Below, piece by piece: positions 36,801 to 48,700 of a stretch of DNA of 64,000 bases; position 1 is the first letter of the stretch; the number at the start of each line of letters is the position of its first letter. A program made the translations under genes and the position numbers. The notes beneath the pieces were generated by a model. The model saw nothing but the letters and a program-made list of their open reading frames with translations. It was not told the origin of the DNA and did not search any database. Source of the stretch: Triops longicaudatus (lineage: Eukaryota > Arthropoda > Branchiopoda > Notostraca > Triopsidae). The stretch is from positions 1 through 64,000 of the forward strand of contig JAGQDJ010000222.1 of NCBI GenBank assembly GCA_022885665.1, read 5' to 3'.

Positions 36801-39605
36801 TTTTTCGATCAAGCCCCAGATCATTGGTAAGTGCATAAATCGTTTTACAGCAAATTGCTAAGCTAAAGAAAATTTACCGAATATTAATCTGATCTAGAGT
36901 AGCTAACAAAATTCCCCTAGCTTTACACAAGCTGCAAACAGTTCAGGCTACTTTGCTGGCTTGAACTGCATTTTAATAGTGAATAAATTACCCGAAAGTG
37001 GAACTCTAGCTTTCCATCAATAAGCGGATAAATCTTTTGCCCTTTTACCCGAAAGTGAGTAAAACTCTTTCAAATTTGAGTAACTAAGCCCGACAAGAAA
37101 ACTGGATTAAAGTATACTAACCTAGCTTAATATTAGTTAACCTACCTCTAATTTATTCTAATCTGCCCAAACTTCAATCAGATTAACATAACTTAACTCG
37201 ATCTATCCTAGCTTCAAACTAGGCTAAACAGAGTTTCTCCTAATCTAACATAGAGTGAGACAAACCTACCGTAATGAAAGCTCGTTAAACCTTAAACCAG
37301 ACTAACTTAACTTAATTTTACGTACCTTAACCTTAAACAAGGCAAAACTAACGTGGTTTGCATAATCGAATATTGCATTACACAAACCTAACTTAATTTT
37401 ATACCACTTAAACTTGAACTTGACAAACCTGACTTAATTTTATCCAAACTAACGTTGATTATCACAGACCTAACTCAATATAAGTTAATCAAACATTAAA
37501 TTAGACAAGCGTAACTTATTTGAAGCTAACCTAACCTCAAATCTGGCTAACATAGCTTTATTCGAAGTATTCTAATCTTAAACTAGGCTAACTAACTTGC
37601 CTTACCCAAATTAAAAGTTAAATTAGACCAACCTAACATAATTTTGTCAAAACTAACCTTGATTATGACAAACATAACTAAATTTAAGCTAACATAACCT
37701 AAAATTAGACAAAAACTAACTTATTTGAAGCTAACTCAACGTTAACCTGTTTAACGCAGCTTTATTCGACCTATTCTAAGCTTGAACTAGGCTAAACTAA
37801 CTCAGTTAACAAATCAAACCTCAAATTAGACAACCTTAGGTTATTTTTTTCCCACTTAACCTTGAGCCAGACAAACCTAACTCAATTTAAGCTAACCAAA
37901 CCTTATATTAGACAAAACTAATTTATTTGAAGCTGGCCTTACCCTACGTCTGGTTAACCTAGCTTCACTCGACCTATTCTAACCTTAAACTAATCTAACT
38001 AACTTGACTTTCCCAAAACAAACCTTGAATTAGACAACGCTAACGTAATAAAAGCTATACTAACCTTAAACCAGACTAAATTAATGTCATTTTATCTATC
38101 CTAACCCTAAAATAGGCTAAACTAACTTAAATTTCTGTTCTCGATTTCAAACCGTTTTTAAAGTTTTAAATTCTCCTAGAATTGTGCTTTCTCATCTGCT
38201 TTATTTTGCAGTACCACGTTAATAGAGTTTTTTAATGCAAACGTGAAAGAGCGCAAAAGTAAACCAGCTTGGGCATGTGCGTCCCATAAAAAGATAATAG
38301 AAATTTCGTTGAGTTCCTTAGAAATGTAAGCTAGCTAAAGTTATTTTAGATCAGGTTGCACGAAGTTAGGATACGTTAAATGAGAGTAAATGGGATTTAC
38401 TTATAAAGTTAACACAGCTTTTCTCTCTGGGAAAACGATAAGAGCCCTCCCCTTACCCCCCAAAGAAATCGAGATGGCAATGGAAGAGAATCAGAATGAT
38501 AGAAAAAGAGAAAAATTTAACGAATATATGAATAAGTCCGTCGAATTTTTTTTTTAGGATTTTAAAAATATTACTTGGAAGACATTGCCCCTGTGCCCAG
38601 TCTCGTAGGTAAACATTATACTGGCTCGTGTCCAGTCCCATACTGCTACATTCAAGTCGTCTGAGCTACTCGCCAATTTATCGCCCGCGAAATTGAAATG
38701 TAAGGTATTAACACAACCGCTGTGATACTCCATCTTATGAAGCAGGTCGAGTCGTTGCACGGCGCCTAAGGATCCGTAGAACTCGAACGGAAACTGGACG
38801 ACTGAGTTGTTCAAGCCTAAGCTGCGTCTTTCCAACGCTTTTAAAGGAATCCAGCTCGACATCGGGGGCTTCTTGCTCAATACTGCAGGTTCTTCATTAC
38901 GATCGGCGTCTTTTGAGGCCGCAGTAGAAGGGTCAAACGAAGCACCGTTTTCTTCTTCTTCCTCCTCTTCTGCGCCGTCTTCGCCATCTTCCGGACCGTC
39001 TCGTGTAATCAGATCGTACCACGGCTGTGACGGATCCCCAAGCTGAGAGTCGGAGTCCGAGTCAGAGTCATCGGAGGAATGCCTAACAAAGAATCATAAA
39101 CCGAGAATCGAACGTGGAATATAGTAGAAAATGAAAAACAAGAGAATTGTAGTTTTGTAAGTGCTCACATGTCGTCAATGAACTCGCTATCCTCTGCCGG
39201 TTTTTCGTTCGTTCCACCTGTCTCTTCATCGTTTCGTCCACGTTCCGGAGACGATTCGGCCGAATTTGCATCTTCTTCCATATTGACTCGGTAGCTCCGC
39301 AGTCGTACTCTGGAAGTGAGACGCCGGAAATTGCTCGGCGAGGTTTGACTTTCAACGTTCCGGGTTTGGTTGGGTGGAGGAGACAATGGCGCTGTATTTT
39401 CTTGTTTTAATTTTTTGTCGGAAGGACTTTCGGACGAAGCATGACTAGAAGAGGCTTCGGACTTCCTTTTGAGTAATTCGTTACTAGGTCGCTTAGTTTG
39501 GCTCGAGGAAGTTGAAGGATTGTCCGTCACTGTGGGAGAGTCTGTAGATGAAGACGATGCATAAGACTCGGCAGAAACAGAAGGGTGCTGGTTCATTTCA
39601 CTCAT
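33857..39605 (-). CDS. DCAF8: DDB1- and CUL4-associated factor 8 (WD-repeat substrate receptor)
   Basis: Nine exons (39169-39605, 38575-39082, 36412-36647, 35469-35643, 35245-35410, 35005-35135, 34819-34947, 34279-34398, 33857-33979) join in phase to 674 residues; human DCAF8 has 597. The first 230 residues are Ser/Glu/Asp-rich and disordered, with long acidic runs. A seven-bladed WD40 region follows: HSGCVNTLHFNFAGDKLASS then DDLNVAVWDW, THIVTCARDGHVRLAEV, HKLALLPDTPHIVLTAGED, ITAAVYNYDGSEILATYNDE, FVVSGSDCGNIFFWEKQ and PVLATSGLDDDVKVWMP. The basic tail (LWRHMRRNERRRR) and acidic end are also DCAF8-like. It presents substrates to the CUL4-DDB1 ubiquitin ligase. Intron 2 (1.9 kb) holds a dispersed repeat. 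The second ATG (residue 4) is an alternative start. Confidence 0.95.
34485..34815. repeat. degenerate tandem duplication inside DCAF8 intron 7
   Basis: Two adjacent segments of about 150-180 bp share blocks in order. TAAAATACATGAT plus CTATGTT/ATATGTT occurs near 34490 and again near 34670. AAATAAATACATAAATTAAA and its variant near 34735 precede AATAATT(A/T)GAAAAAA in both. The duplication explains most of this intron's length. Confidence 0.55.
36979..38140 (-). repeat. dispersed repeat with TTAGG-like body in DCAF8 intron 2
   Basis: On the plus strand the conserved tail comes first (TTACCCGAAAGTG, GTAAAACTCTTTCAAATTTG, GAAAACTGGATTAAA). About 1 kb of irregular CTAACCTAA, AACTTAACC and AGACAAACCTAAC units follows, with a loose period of some 40 bp. 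It is the longest copy in the window. Confidence 0.7.
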
Positions 39606-41120
39606 GAATAAACTACAAGGCAAAAACCGAGGATATTAAATAAGATTTTTTTCTAAAACTAACTACATTAATGCTAACATTACGAACTACAGCTTTTGTA
39701 CTTTTAAGCTACACAGAACGTACAATTCCATGAATGAGATCCCACGTGGTGGAATTAGATGCAAGAAACTTTATAATTACACGCATATGAAACTTGTGAT
39801 GAAAATGAGAGCAAAACACACGTTGCCGAGCTTGATTTACCGTCAAAAATCTGTAACAAACTCAGCTATCATCCAGGTATGACTGTCACGAAAAACTCTC
39901 TTTAAACTACTGTTTTCCCTTAAACTTTCGTGTTCCAACAGTTTCGCAACATGGTGAGCAAACAATAAGCAAAACAAACCGACGTGCTATGCGACTTGAA
40001 CGCCATCGATGGGTATCCCATGCACTCAAGTACGCACTGTATATAAATGCAGCAAGCTGCTCGGTACCCACGTCGGAACCAAACGTCTGCGTTCTTATTG
40101 GCATTTCAGGCCAACCTTGGTTAGACAAACAAACTTCTGTCTCGCTTATTGTCCATTATAACAAGGGTACATACTTAAAAATTAGCAAAACGCGTGAGAA
40201 TTCACGCAAAACGTCACGGGTTTTCATTCACAGCCTCACTGTCTAATACACCCCTATATAAAACACAATTTTCCTTTTTGAGGAGATAATTTTACTCTGA
40301 CGCTTCGAATACTTCGAAGACGATTGACAATTGATTGAAATAAACTTGTAAACATTCGCAGCCCCCTGTTTGCGTTTCCCTGCTGGACTGCAAATGCTTA
40401 CAAATTTTTTTAAGCAAATCGTCTATCATCTTCGAACTTTTTTTTGCGTTTGTACGGATTAAAAAGTAATATTTAAAAGCTGCGACATATTTTCTTGCTA
40501 ACTGCAAATTTCTATGACATTAAACGTCCTTCAGAATGTAAAATTACTTCATTACTTAAAAACCACGAACTCATGAACCAAGAGCCCATTAGTGTTTTCT
40601 GACTATTGGGCGTTAACGTAAACATTATTTTTTAAATTGAAGTTAATAAATTCAGACAAATTAGTTGAGACAGCTATCGCAGCCTCCACATAAAGAATGG
40701 AATACTCCATCTGCGTTTGAATATACCCGATTATGGCCTTTCAGCTACATTCGCGGTACACATTATATCTCCAGATCGCAACAGAAGCTAGTACAACCGT
40801 GAATGTGCTGACAAAAGAGTGTGCACGCACAAACGTACAGTGAAACAGGTTTAGATCCACACACACATAACCGGCACTGCGCAAATGTACCATAAATGGA
40901 GTAAGCCCGCAGCGGATACCTCCGAGACGTCTTCTCTGACCTCGGAATAGGAAGGTCGAAAAGGAAACCTGTTATATTTTGCCGAAGGACCACAATTTTG
41001 CCTCGTGTACGACGAGCATTGTTTTCAGCTCCTGTGCTTTCCAAGTACACGGTGGTCAAAAACTTTCAGGTCTTTCTTTTGTTGTGCTGCGTCTCGGCTG
41101 CCCTTTAAATTGATCTAACA
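39606..41120. other. intergenic region between DCAF8 and GSTZ1 starts
   Basis: DCAF8 (-) and GSTZ1 (+) are divergent, so both promoters lie here, 1.5 kb apart. ORFs in this stretch (for example - strand 40763-41059) carry no recognisable domain. Confidence 0.5.
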
Positions 41121-42641
41121 ATGACTTCAACGACGAAAGTAAGGCTGAGGCTAATCTAGAATTCCGTCTTACCATTTGCGTCATGTTTTATTTTGTTTTA
41201 TGTACTGCACGGTACTTTCCATTAAAAAAAAAGGTCCCAACAAAGCGCCCTATGCTAACAACACTGTACCGCGTAAAAGAGTGACGCTGCGGCATCAGTA
41301 GCGTTCAAAAAGTCAAAAGTGGGATACACTTATAACTGTCGTGGCGTTAGGTGTGGGAGCTATGTTGGGATCGATTTTTCATGGAAAGTACTGTACTATT
41401 TTCATGTTCTAGCCGCTGTTGTACTCATATTACCGAAGTTCGTGTTCATGGCGCGTTCGTATAGGTAACGTATACCCTACAGAACAATATGGCAATAAGT
41501 TGAATAATCGTAATTTATTTATTGTGTGTTTCATGTACAGCATTGGAGTGGAAGGGAATCGACTATGATTACAGAGCAGTCCATTTAATTAAAGATGGAG
41601 GCGAGCAAAATTCCGAAGAGTTTGCGAAAATCAATCCTATGAAGCAAATACCGGCATTGGTGATCGACAACCAGACTCTGACGCAATCAGTAAGAGCCAA
41701 ACAATTTCATAAGAAAATTGCTAACATAACCGTTTTTATTTTGCAGATCAGCATTTTGGAATTTTTGGAGGATAGATACCCACAGCGTCCTTTGCTCCCG
41801 CAAGATGCTTTCCAAAGAGCTAAGGTGAAATAACAAAATCGAAAAAGAAATAATCATTGAAGAAACTAAAAAATAATAATTATTAGAAAAATGGTAGCAA
41901 AAAGCTTGAAGTAAAGGGAAAGACAAACCACTTTTTTTTTAATACAGTAGCAGCAGAAAGTATGATAAATAAAAATAATCGAAGTAAAATAAATATTCTT
42001 CGATGGATTTTCGTTTAACGTCCATTTATTCCGTCACAATTTCGTTTGTTAGTTTGTTTTTGTCACGTTTCCGTTATGAATTTATTCCAAATTCTTTTAA
42101 CATTCTGTTTAGAATTTACTTCTTACTACTGCTGACGTATTTCCTTACGGGTTTTGTTTCGTTACTTTCTTTTGCTCAGGTGCGTGAGATCTGCGAATTG
42201 ATTGCCTCTGGTATCCAACCTTTACAAAATTTAGCTGTCCTTCAACAGTTCGAAGAAAACAAACGGCAAGAATGGGCCAAGACATGCATTGTCAAGGGTT
42301 TCACGGGTAATTGTGCATTTGAGTTACATTCCTCCCGCAAATTTTGATCCTTGTAGCCCTGGAGCAACTTTTGTCGTCGGTTGCGGGCCGTTATTGCGTA
42401 GGAGATGACGTAACGTTGGCCGATTGTTGTCTGGTCCCTCAGGTCTACAATGCTAACCGGTAACTCGCATGAAACTTAACCAAAAACCGCAAGACGGAGC
42501 TAACGTTCTCATTGTCTATTGTCTAGCTTCGCTGTGGACATGAGCGCTTTCCCTACAATTTCACGGGTTAACGCTTCCTTGGAAGAGCTGAGCGAATTTG
42601 CTGCTGCGCATCCATCCAAGCAACCCGATTGCCCACCATAG
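41121..42641 (+). CDS. GSTZ1: maleylacetoacetate isomerase (zeta-class glutathione transferase)
   Basis: Seven exons (41121-41138, 41413-41464, 41541-41689, 41747-41824, 42180-42306, 42357-42459, 42527-42641) give 213 residues, the usual length. The first coding exon is only 18 nt (MTSTTK). The zeta-class active-site motif SSCSWRVRIAL is at residues 15-25, with Ser15, Ser16 and Cys17 present. Further matches to human GSTZ1 are HLIKDGG, NPMKQIPAL, RPLLPQDAFQRAKVR, IASGIQPLQNLAVL, YCVGDDVTLADCCLVPQV and HPSKQPDCP. The enzyme isomerises maleylacetoacetate to fumarylacetoacetate with glutathione in tyrosine breakdown, in cytosol and mitochondria. Its poly(A) signal lies 78 bp after the stop, and it converges on crooked neck with only 111 bp between the two stop codons. 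Confidence 0.96.
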
Positions 42642-42718
42642 GACGTCTGGAAGACGAATTATGTGAAGAATTCGCAAACCGCTCGATCAAAAGTCAGACA
42701 TAATGTATTACTCGATTG

Positions 42719-42724
42719 AATAAA
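42719..42724 (+). promoter_or_regulatory. poly(A) signal AATAAA of GSTZ1
   Basis: A canonical hexamer lies 78 bp downstream of the GSTZ1 stop codon and 29 bp from the crooked neck stop on the other strand. The GSTZ1 transcript therefore ends at or inside the crooked neck 3' end. Confidence 0.65.
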
Positions 42725-42752
42725 TGGACGTGATCCATGTATTCGCAACTTT

Positions 42753-45700
42753 TCAGTCGTCACTGTCACCTTCTCCATCACTACTGGACGCTGGGTCGTC
42801 CCGGTCGTCTTCGTCTGCGATTTGCACTTCCATAGATTGGTCTTCTCCGTCTTGCTCTTTCGAGGAGGTGTCTTGTGAGGAAGATGTCGTGGATGTTTGA
42901 CCTTCTTGCTGCTGCTTCCAGGCTTTCGCCATTGCCAAAAGTTTAAGGTTCGGTCGCATGGCTTCGTCTTCAGGGAATAAATAGTCGAAATACTCCTCCC
43001 AGCCAGCATCGCTCTGGAAAAGGAGAATTATACAATTAGTTTTCGGAAGAAAGTTTCGTTCGACTTGGTACGCAAAGATAATACACTAGCGTAGCCTAAC
43101 CTAAGCTAACTTAACCTAACAAAACACAGCAAAACCTAATGTACCTTTTCTTACCTAACACAATACAGTAACTCTAATACAGTAACTCGCTACAACGAAC
43201 CCCACGTGGACAGTAAACTTGTTCATTACAGCCAAAGTTCGCAAGGGCTAATATTGGCCAAACTCACCTTTCATTTACCCGGATCAATGGGCCACGCTCA
43301 CAATAGTCGATGCGTTCTAACCAGCGCTCGTTATAGCGAGGATTTATTGCTACCTAGTTTTCTTAACGTAACTAACCTAACTTGAATAATCTAAAACAAC
43401 TTACCTCAAATAACATTGCTAATCTAACCTTCCATTGACAACCAGGGTTGTGCAAAACCGACTTTTCTCGACACCAATACCACAAGTTTCGAGACCAAGG
43501 CCAATCTCGGGGACCGGACTCACACTTGTATTATTTTAACGTATACTTTTTTTAAAAAAATCTAACGTAACAGTAACTACTTATGTGCAAGACAACGTCA
43601 TAAACAAAGAAAAATAAAGTTCCATTAGTACTCAGAATATAAAAGTCTAAATAAATACTTATAACAGGAGTCTTTTTTACTGAACTGCATCAACATCGAT
43701 CACGTATTTTCAAACATTCGGCGTCATAATTAGTCCGCTCTTAGAAGATTTTGTACTCATACTGGATCACAGATGGTATTTTGGCTTGATCTGTTTTGTG
43801 AAGTTCGCCAAAAACTGAACTTTTCACGACATTTTCGGTAGCATTTAGAGAGCAGAGAATGGTTGACCTTAGGAGAATTTTCATCATGTACGGAATTTCA
43901 CTTAACTCCATGAAATATCCTGCACTTGTCACATAATAACCATAATTCCTGTCCAAAAGAATAACCCTATAAGCCTTGGAATGGTCCTAGGATTAGGAAG
44001 GGAAGGAATCATTTGGAAATTACAAACCGGAACTTAATTGATTTTTAGTTGCGTATTTCCGCTTCCATTAATTGTTGCTCTTTTTGTCTAAAAAATCGAG
44101 ACCAAGACCGACACCAACAACCGATAACATTTTGGATACCAGACCAAGTCTATCGTACCCTCGAGACCGGTCTTAAGACCAAGATCTAGCCTCGAATGCA
44201 CAACCCTGTTAACAAACCTAACTAAACTAAATCTAATTGTTTCTTAATAGTGGGTAAATTAACGGAAATTGGGTAAAACTGTTTCAAATTCGTGTAATGG
44301 AGCCGCTAATGAAAAGTGGATTAAACTGTGCTAGCCTGGCTTAATACTAGCTAACATAACCCTACCTTAGACAAAACCTAATTTATTTTAAGCTTGACCA
44401 ACCTTCAACCAGACTAACATATCTGAAATCGATCTTAACCAAAAACCAAGGCTAAATCAACTTAGATTTTTCTAGTCTAACCTTGAGTAAGACAATTTGC
44501 TGAACTTGCAAGTCTTAATTGTCTTTGTCAGCCCTTTCCCTCTAACTGCTTAAGCTGGTAATTGTGTAAAGCTGACTAACGGTTCATGTAAGAGTTCATG
44601 ATAAAGGTCGGTAAAAGTAACGCTAAAGGTTCATGTAAGCCACGCTTTTATCCTAATTCAACTTATTCAACCTACCAACATAACCCAACATAAATTAGCT
44701 AGCCTAACACAACATGACATAGAAATCATTTTTGGGGTATACTATTCGTGAATTTTGGTCTCAAGTGCTCCACGGCTGTGCCAAACAATAGTTCGTGCAT
44801 TTTATTACGAAGTAATTCACCAGTTGACCCGAACGGTATTTTTCTTTGAAGGTCAAAATAATGAACGAAATTTAGTTGTGATTTGACGGCGGGATTGCAA
44901 AGATTTTCTGTTGTACTGTTGCACGGAGTTGTTATTTAGTTGAGCTACACAATAACTCTCGTTGTCAGTTAAATGCACGAACGCAAATCGCCTTTCAACC
45001 CATTCTTGGTAAACTGAAGAGATTTCTCTCTACTGCAGTCAGTTGCGACGAACAGCGCTGTTCATCACAGCAGCTGAACGCAGATGGCCAGATTAGTTGT
45101 TAACGCGGGAACTATGAAACGCCTTTAGTTCCCCAGTTCTATTGAATCGCAACCTACGCTTAAATACTAGTTTAGTCTCAACAAACAGCGTCGAACCCAC
45201 TAAAATTTGACTTTTCGTAACGGTCAATGCTACTAAGTAAAGCGCTATTGTCCAATGTAGTGCACCACCCAACGCAGCCCTGACTGAAATGGAACAACTT
45301 ACGCCGTCCTCTGTCTGGATACGCCTCCTCTTCTTGACTCGTTTGGGCATAAGCCTGGCCACATTGTCTTGGTCTTGGCTTTCGCCCTGCTCCCTTTCGA
45401 AATCACGCCACGCTTCCAGTAACATTAGGCGTTCTTCCTTGCAGTCCACGCCGTTCTGCGCACTCCAGCGCAAACTTTGGTTAGCTCTGCTGAAGACCGA
45501 TCGAGCGGCAGCTACGTTCATGCCCGCACCGCCTTCTTCTAGTGCAGTGGCTGTAGCCAACTCAAACTGAGCGTAACTCATCCATACCTTGACACAAAAT
45601 ACATTAATTCATGTTCCATTTGACTAAAATACAAATAAACGAACTGAAATCTAAAAATAAAAACAAAACGAAGAAAGGAATACAAGAATACAAGAAATAA

Positions 45701-48700
45701 AATAAAAATACAGTAAAACAGATGCCAATGAAAACAATGAAAATACAAAAATATTTTTCACACTCATGTTAAACTTAATAAAATAAAAAAAATAGCTAGA
45801 AAATAGTTCCAATGAGTAATAAAAATATGTTTAAGAACATGGCTTCAGAGAAGCCTCATTTCATACTTTCACATGCTGCGTGCGTTCTAATAGTCTTTCG
45901 TACAAGGCCCGGGCGTTTTCATACTCGGCTTGTTCGATTTCAAAGTCGATGTAAGCCTTCCAGAGAATCTCGGGCATATCCAATCGCGGCTGGCGAATTG
46001 CCAATTCGTAGATGGCGCGCGCACGTTCCATATCCCCGAGCAAGGATTCTAATTCCGCGTACTGAAAGAGAAAAAAAGTTAAGAAAAATAGCAAGGAGAA
46101 GACAAATGTAATCATGAGTTGAGCTGGAAGGTGTTTTCTTCGTTGTGCTAAGATTTTCTTACTTTCATCCAGGTGGTACATTTCTCTGAGCCAAATTCCA
46201 GGAACTTTTCGTACAAAATGCGGCAACGGTCAAACTCGCGTAGCTGAATTTCTAACTCAATATAACCACGGAAGAGTTTCTCTTTGGGGGCCTTTCCAAT
46301 TCCAGCACCCTGAAAATATGAACAAAGGCAGAGTCCTTTAGTGTCAAATTCGACCTCACTGTCCGATTTTTTTCGGTACTACGTAGCTTGAGATAGTTAC
46401 TGAACACTAATCTCTTACTGGGTTCATGTGGTTTCGTGAGGGTTCAGAATTTCTTGTGTTAATATGTATTGCAAACGTTTGGTACGAAGTTCGATATCCA
46501 AGAACTCGGTAAATTTTGATTAACCCAGACTTTTCAACGCAATATACTCCTCGCAATTTCGTTCTCCTGTTATTGCACTGTCGATTGTAATGAACTGGAT
46601 ACTAGGATTCGAGTCATATTTTTTATGCTGGATTCGCTCCTTGACGGTTCATTAACTTTTGTAAGTCTATTAGACTTATCGGACCTACAAAATGTTTGTT
46701 TGGTAGAAAGAACTTTAATAAAAACACAAATACAGCTTGTCAACCAGAAACGCAAAGTTGTGGGCGGGGCCTGCTTGTAACTACTTCTAGGGAGGTGGTT
46801 GCCTAAATCTTTTCACCAAGCATAATATGTTGTAGTCCGAGTTTGAAGACAAAGGCGAAAAACTTTCCATTTCCTGTCCTAACTGGTTCAGCTCAACAGA
46901 TACGCAATTCTTTTAACTCTTTTCTTTTTATGCAACACTTTTGATAACAAAAGGTATGCCAAGGCCGTTTCACTCGTCACTTACGGTCCTACAGCTAAAA
47001 CCACTAGTTTGTTTTTAAGTTCTTAATTTATCTGTAAATGTGATTAATATCCCTTAAGCTCGTTTCCCACATGGCTTCTCTTTCGTATGCAAAAAAGAAA
47101 TTGCAATAAAAATGCCCTTAGGCTTCGCTGCACAAGTCCGCGCTCACGAAAAGCACGCAAACTCTTATTTACTACAAACACGTTTCGTTACGGTTCCAGA
47201 AAGAAGTTCCAGCACGCTTGTTGTGCAAAATACATGAATGTTCATCAAGCGGCTCCGGAACTCAAAACATTCTCTTGACCCGTTGGATGTCCGTTACAGC
47301 CAATTTTACTACATAACACGTTATTTTGTACGCTAACATAACGTAGTTCTGGAAACCAACGTAAAAAAATCAAATCTCGCTATAACGAACTTTCACAGAA
47401 ACTTGAAAAAAGTCACTACACCCAAGTTCGTTATGGACAAATTAATCCCTGGTACTTAAGACCAACACACCAGTCAATATCTTTCTATAACGAGCTCTCA
47501 GAGGAATGAAAAAGTTCGTTATAAGGAGATATACTGTGGTAAGCAGATAAAAGCCCACCAAGTAAACCACAGAAGTTTGATTAGGTCTCTTAGGCTACTC
47601 ATCAAAAGTACTGTTACCCAACGTAATAACAGTTTCGTCTATAATTAGACGAAACTGTTCACAGAAACAGATCTAAATATAGTTTTCATTCCGATTTTCC
47701 TTATAAACGGCTTCATCATCCAAATCTAAAATTGGGTTATTTATCCACTTTTAAGAAGCACTGAATACTAGTTTGAGGTTAGGTTCGCTTAATTAAGTTA
47801 GCTTTGTCTAGTCTAAGGATAAGTGGGATAGAATTAAGTTACGTTTGCATAATTTACGATTTCGTTGGGGAAATTTAAATTAGTTTAACTTTTTTAGGTT
47901 AGGATTGATACAATTAAGTTTAAGTTCGTCTGTTTTAAGGTTAGACGAGCTTTAATTACGTTAAGTTGTTTAATGTAAGGTTAGATTAGCTTTTGTTACG
48001 TCACATTTGTCTCACCCTAGGTTAGATTAGGAAAAAATAAATTGGTTTAGTCTTTTTTAAGGTTATAAATTAGGTAAATAGGTGTTACATTTAATCTAAA
48101 AACATTAGGTTTGTCTAATTTAAAGTTAGGTTACCTAATATTAAGTTACGTTCGCATCGTTTAATCCAGTTTTCCTTGCGAACGGCTCTATTACCCAAAT
48201 TTGAAAGTTTTATCTAATTTCGGTTAATTTACCTACTACTCAAAAACGCTGATTTATTGGAATACTTTTCCGAAAATATACACCGAACATGTCAATCGTT
48301 ACAATAGGATCTTATTATAACGAATTAATGAGAAAACAATGCATTATATCAGAAGTTCGTTACGCCAGACGATTTCTTGTGCACGTACGTTAAGCTTGGA
48401 TCACTTGAACCAGTCTCCTCCCACCAATAGTTCGTTACAGCATGATTCTTTCGTACTAAGTCTCAAATTAACCAGAATCCCACATTCAACCTTTTTTAAA
48501 TGTTGTTTCTAATGTTACTGAAAAAAAATAAGCTCGATTTAATCCCTCGTTTATTTTCCAAAAAAGAATTTTTGGGGTTTGAAAAATGCAACCACATGCA
48601 TTGAAAGTGTTTTCTAGGTTATCTGCCTTCTTAAAGAACCCAAACTGGCTTCTTGCAATATTTTATCGTACACTCCTACTTTTCGCGGGTGTTCGCTAAG

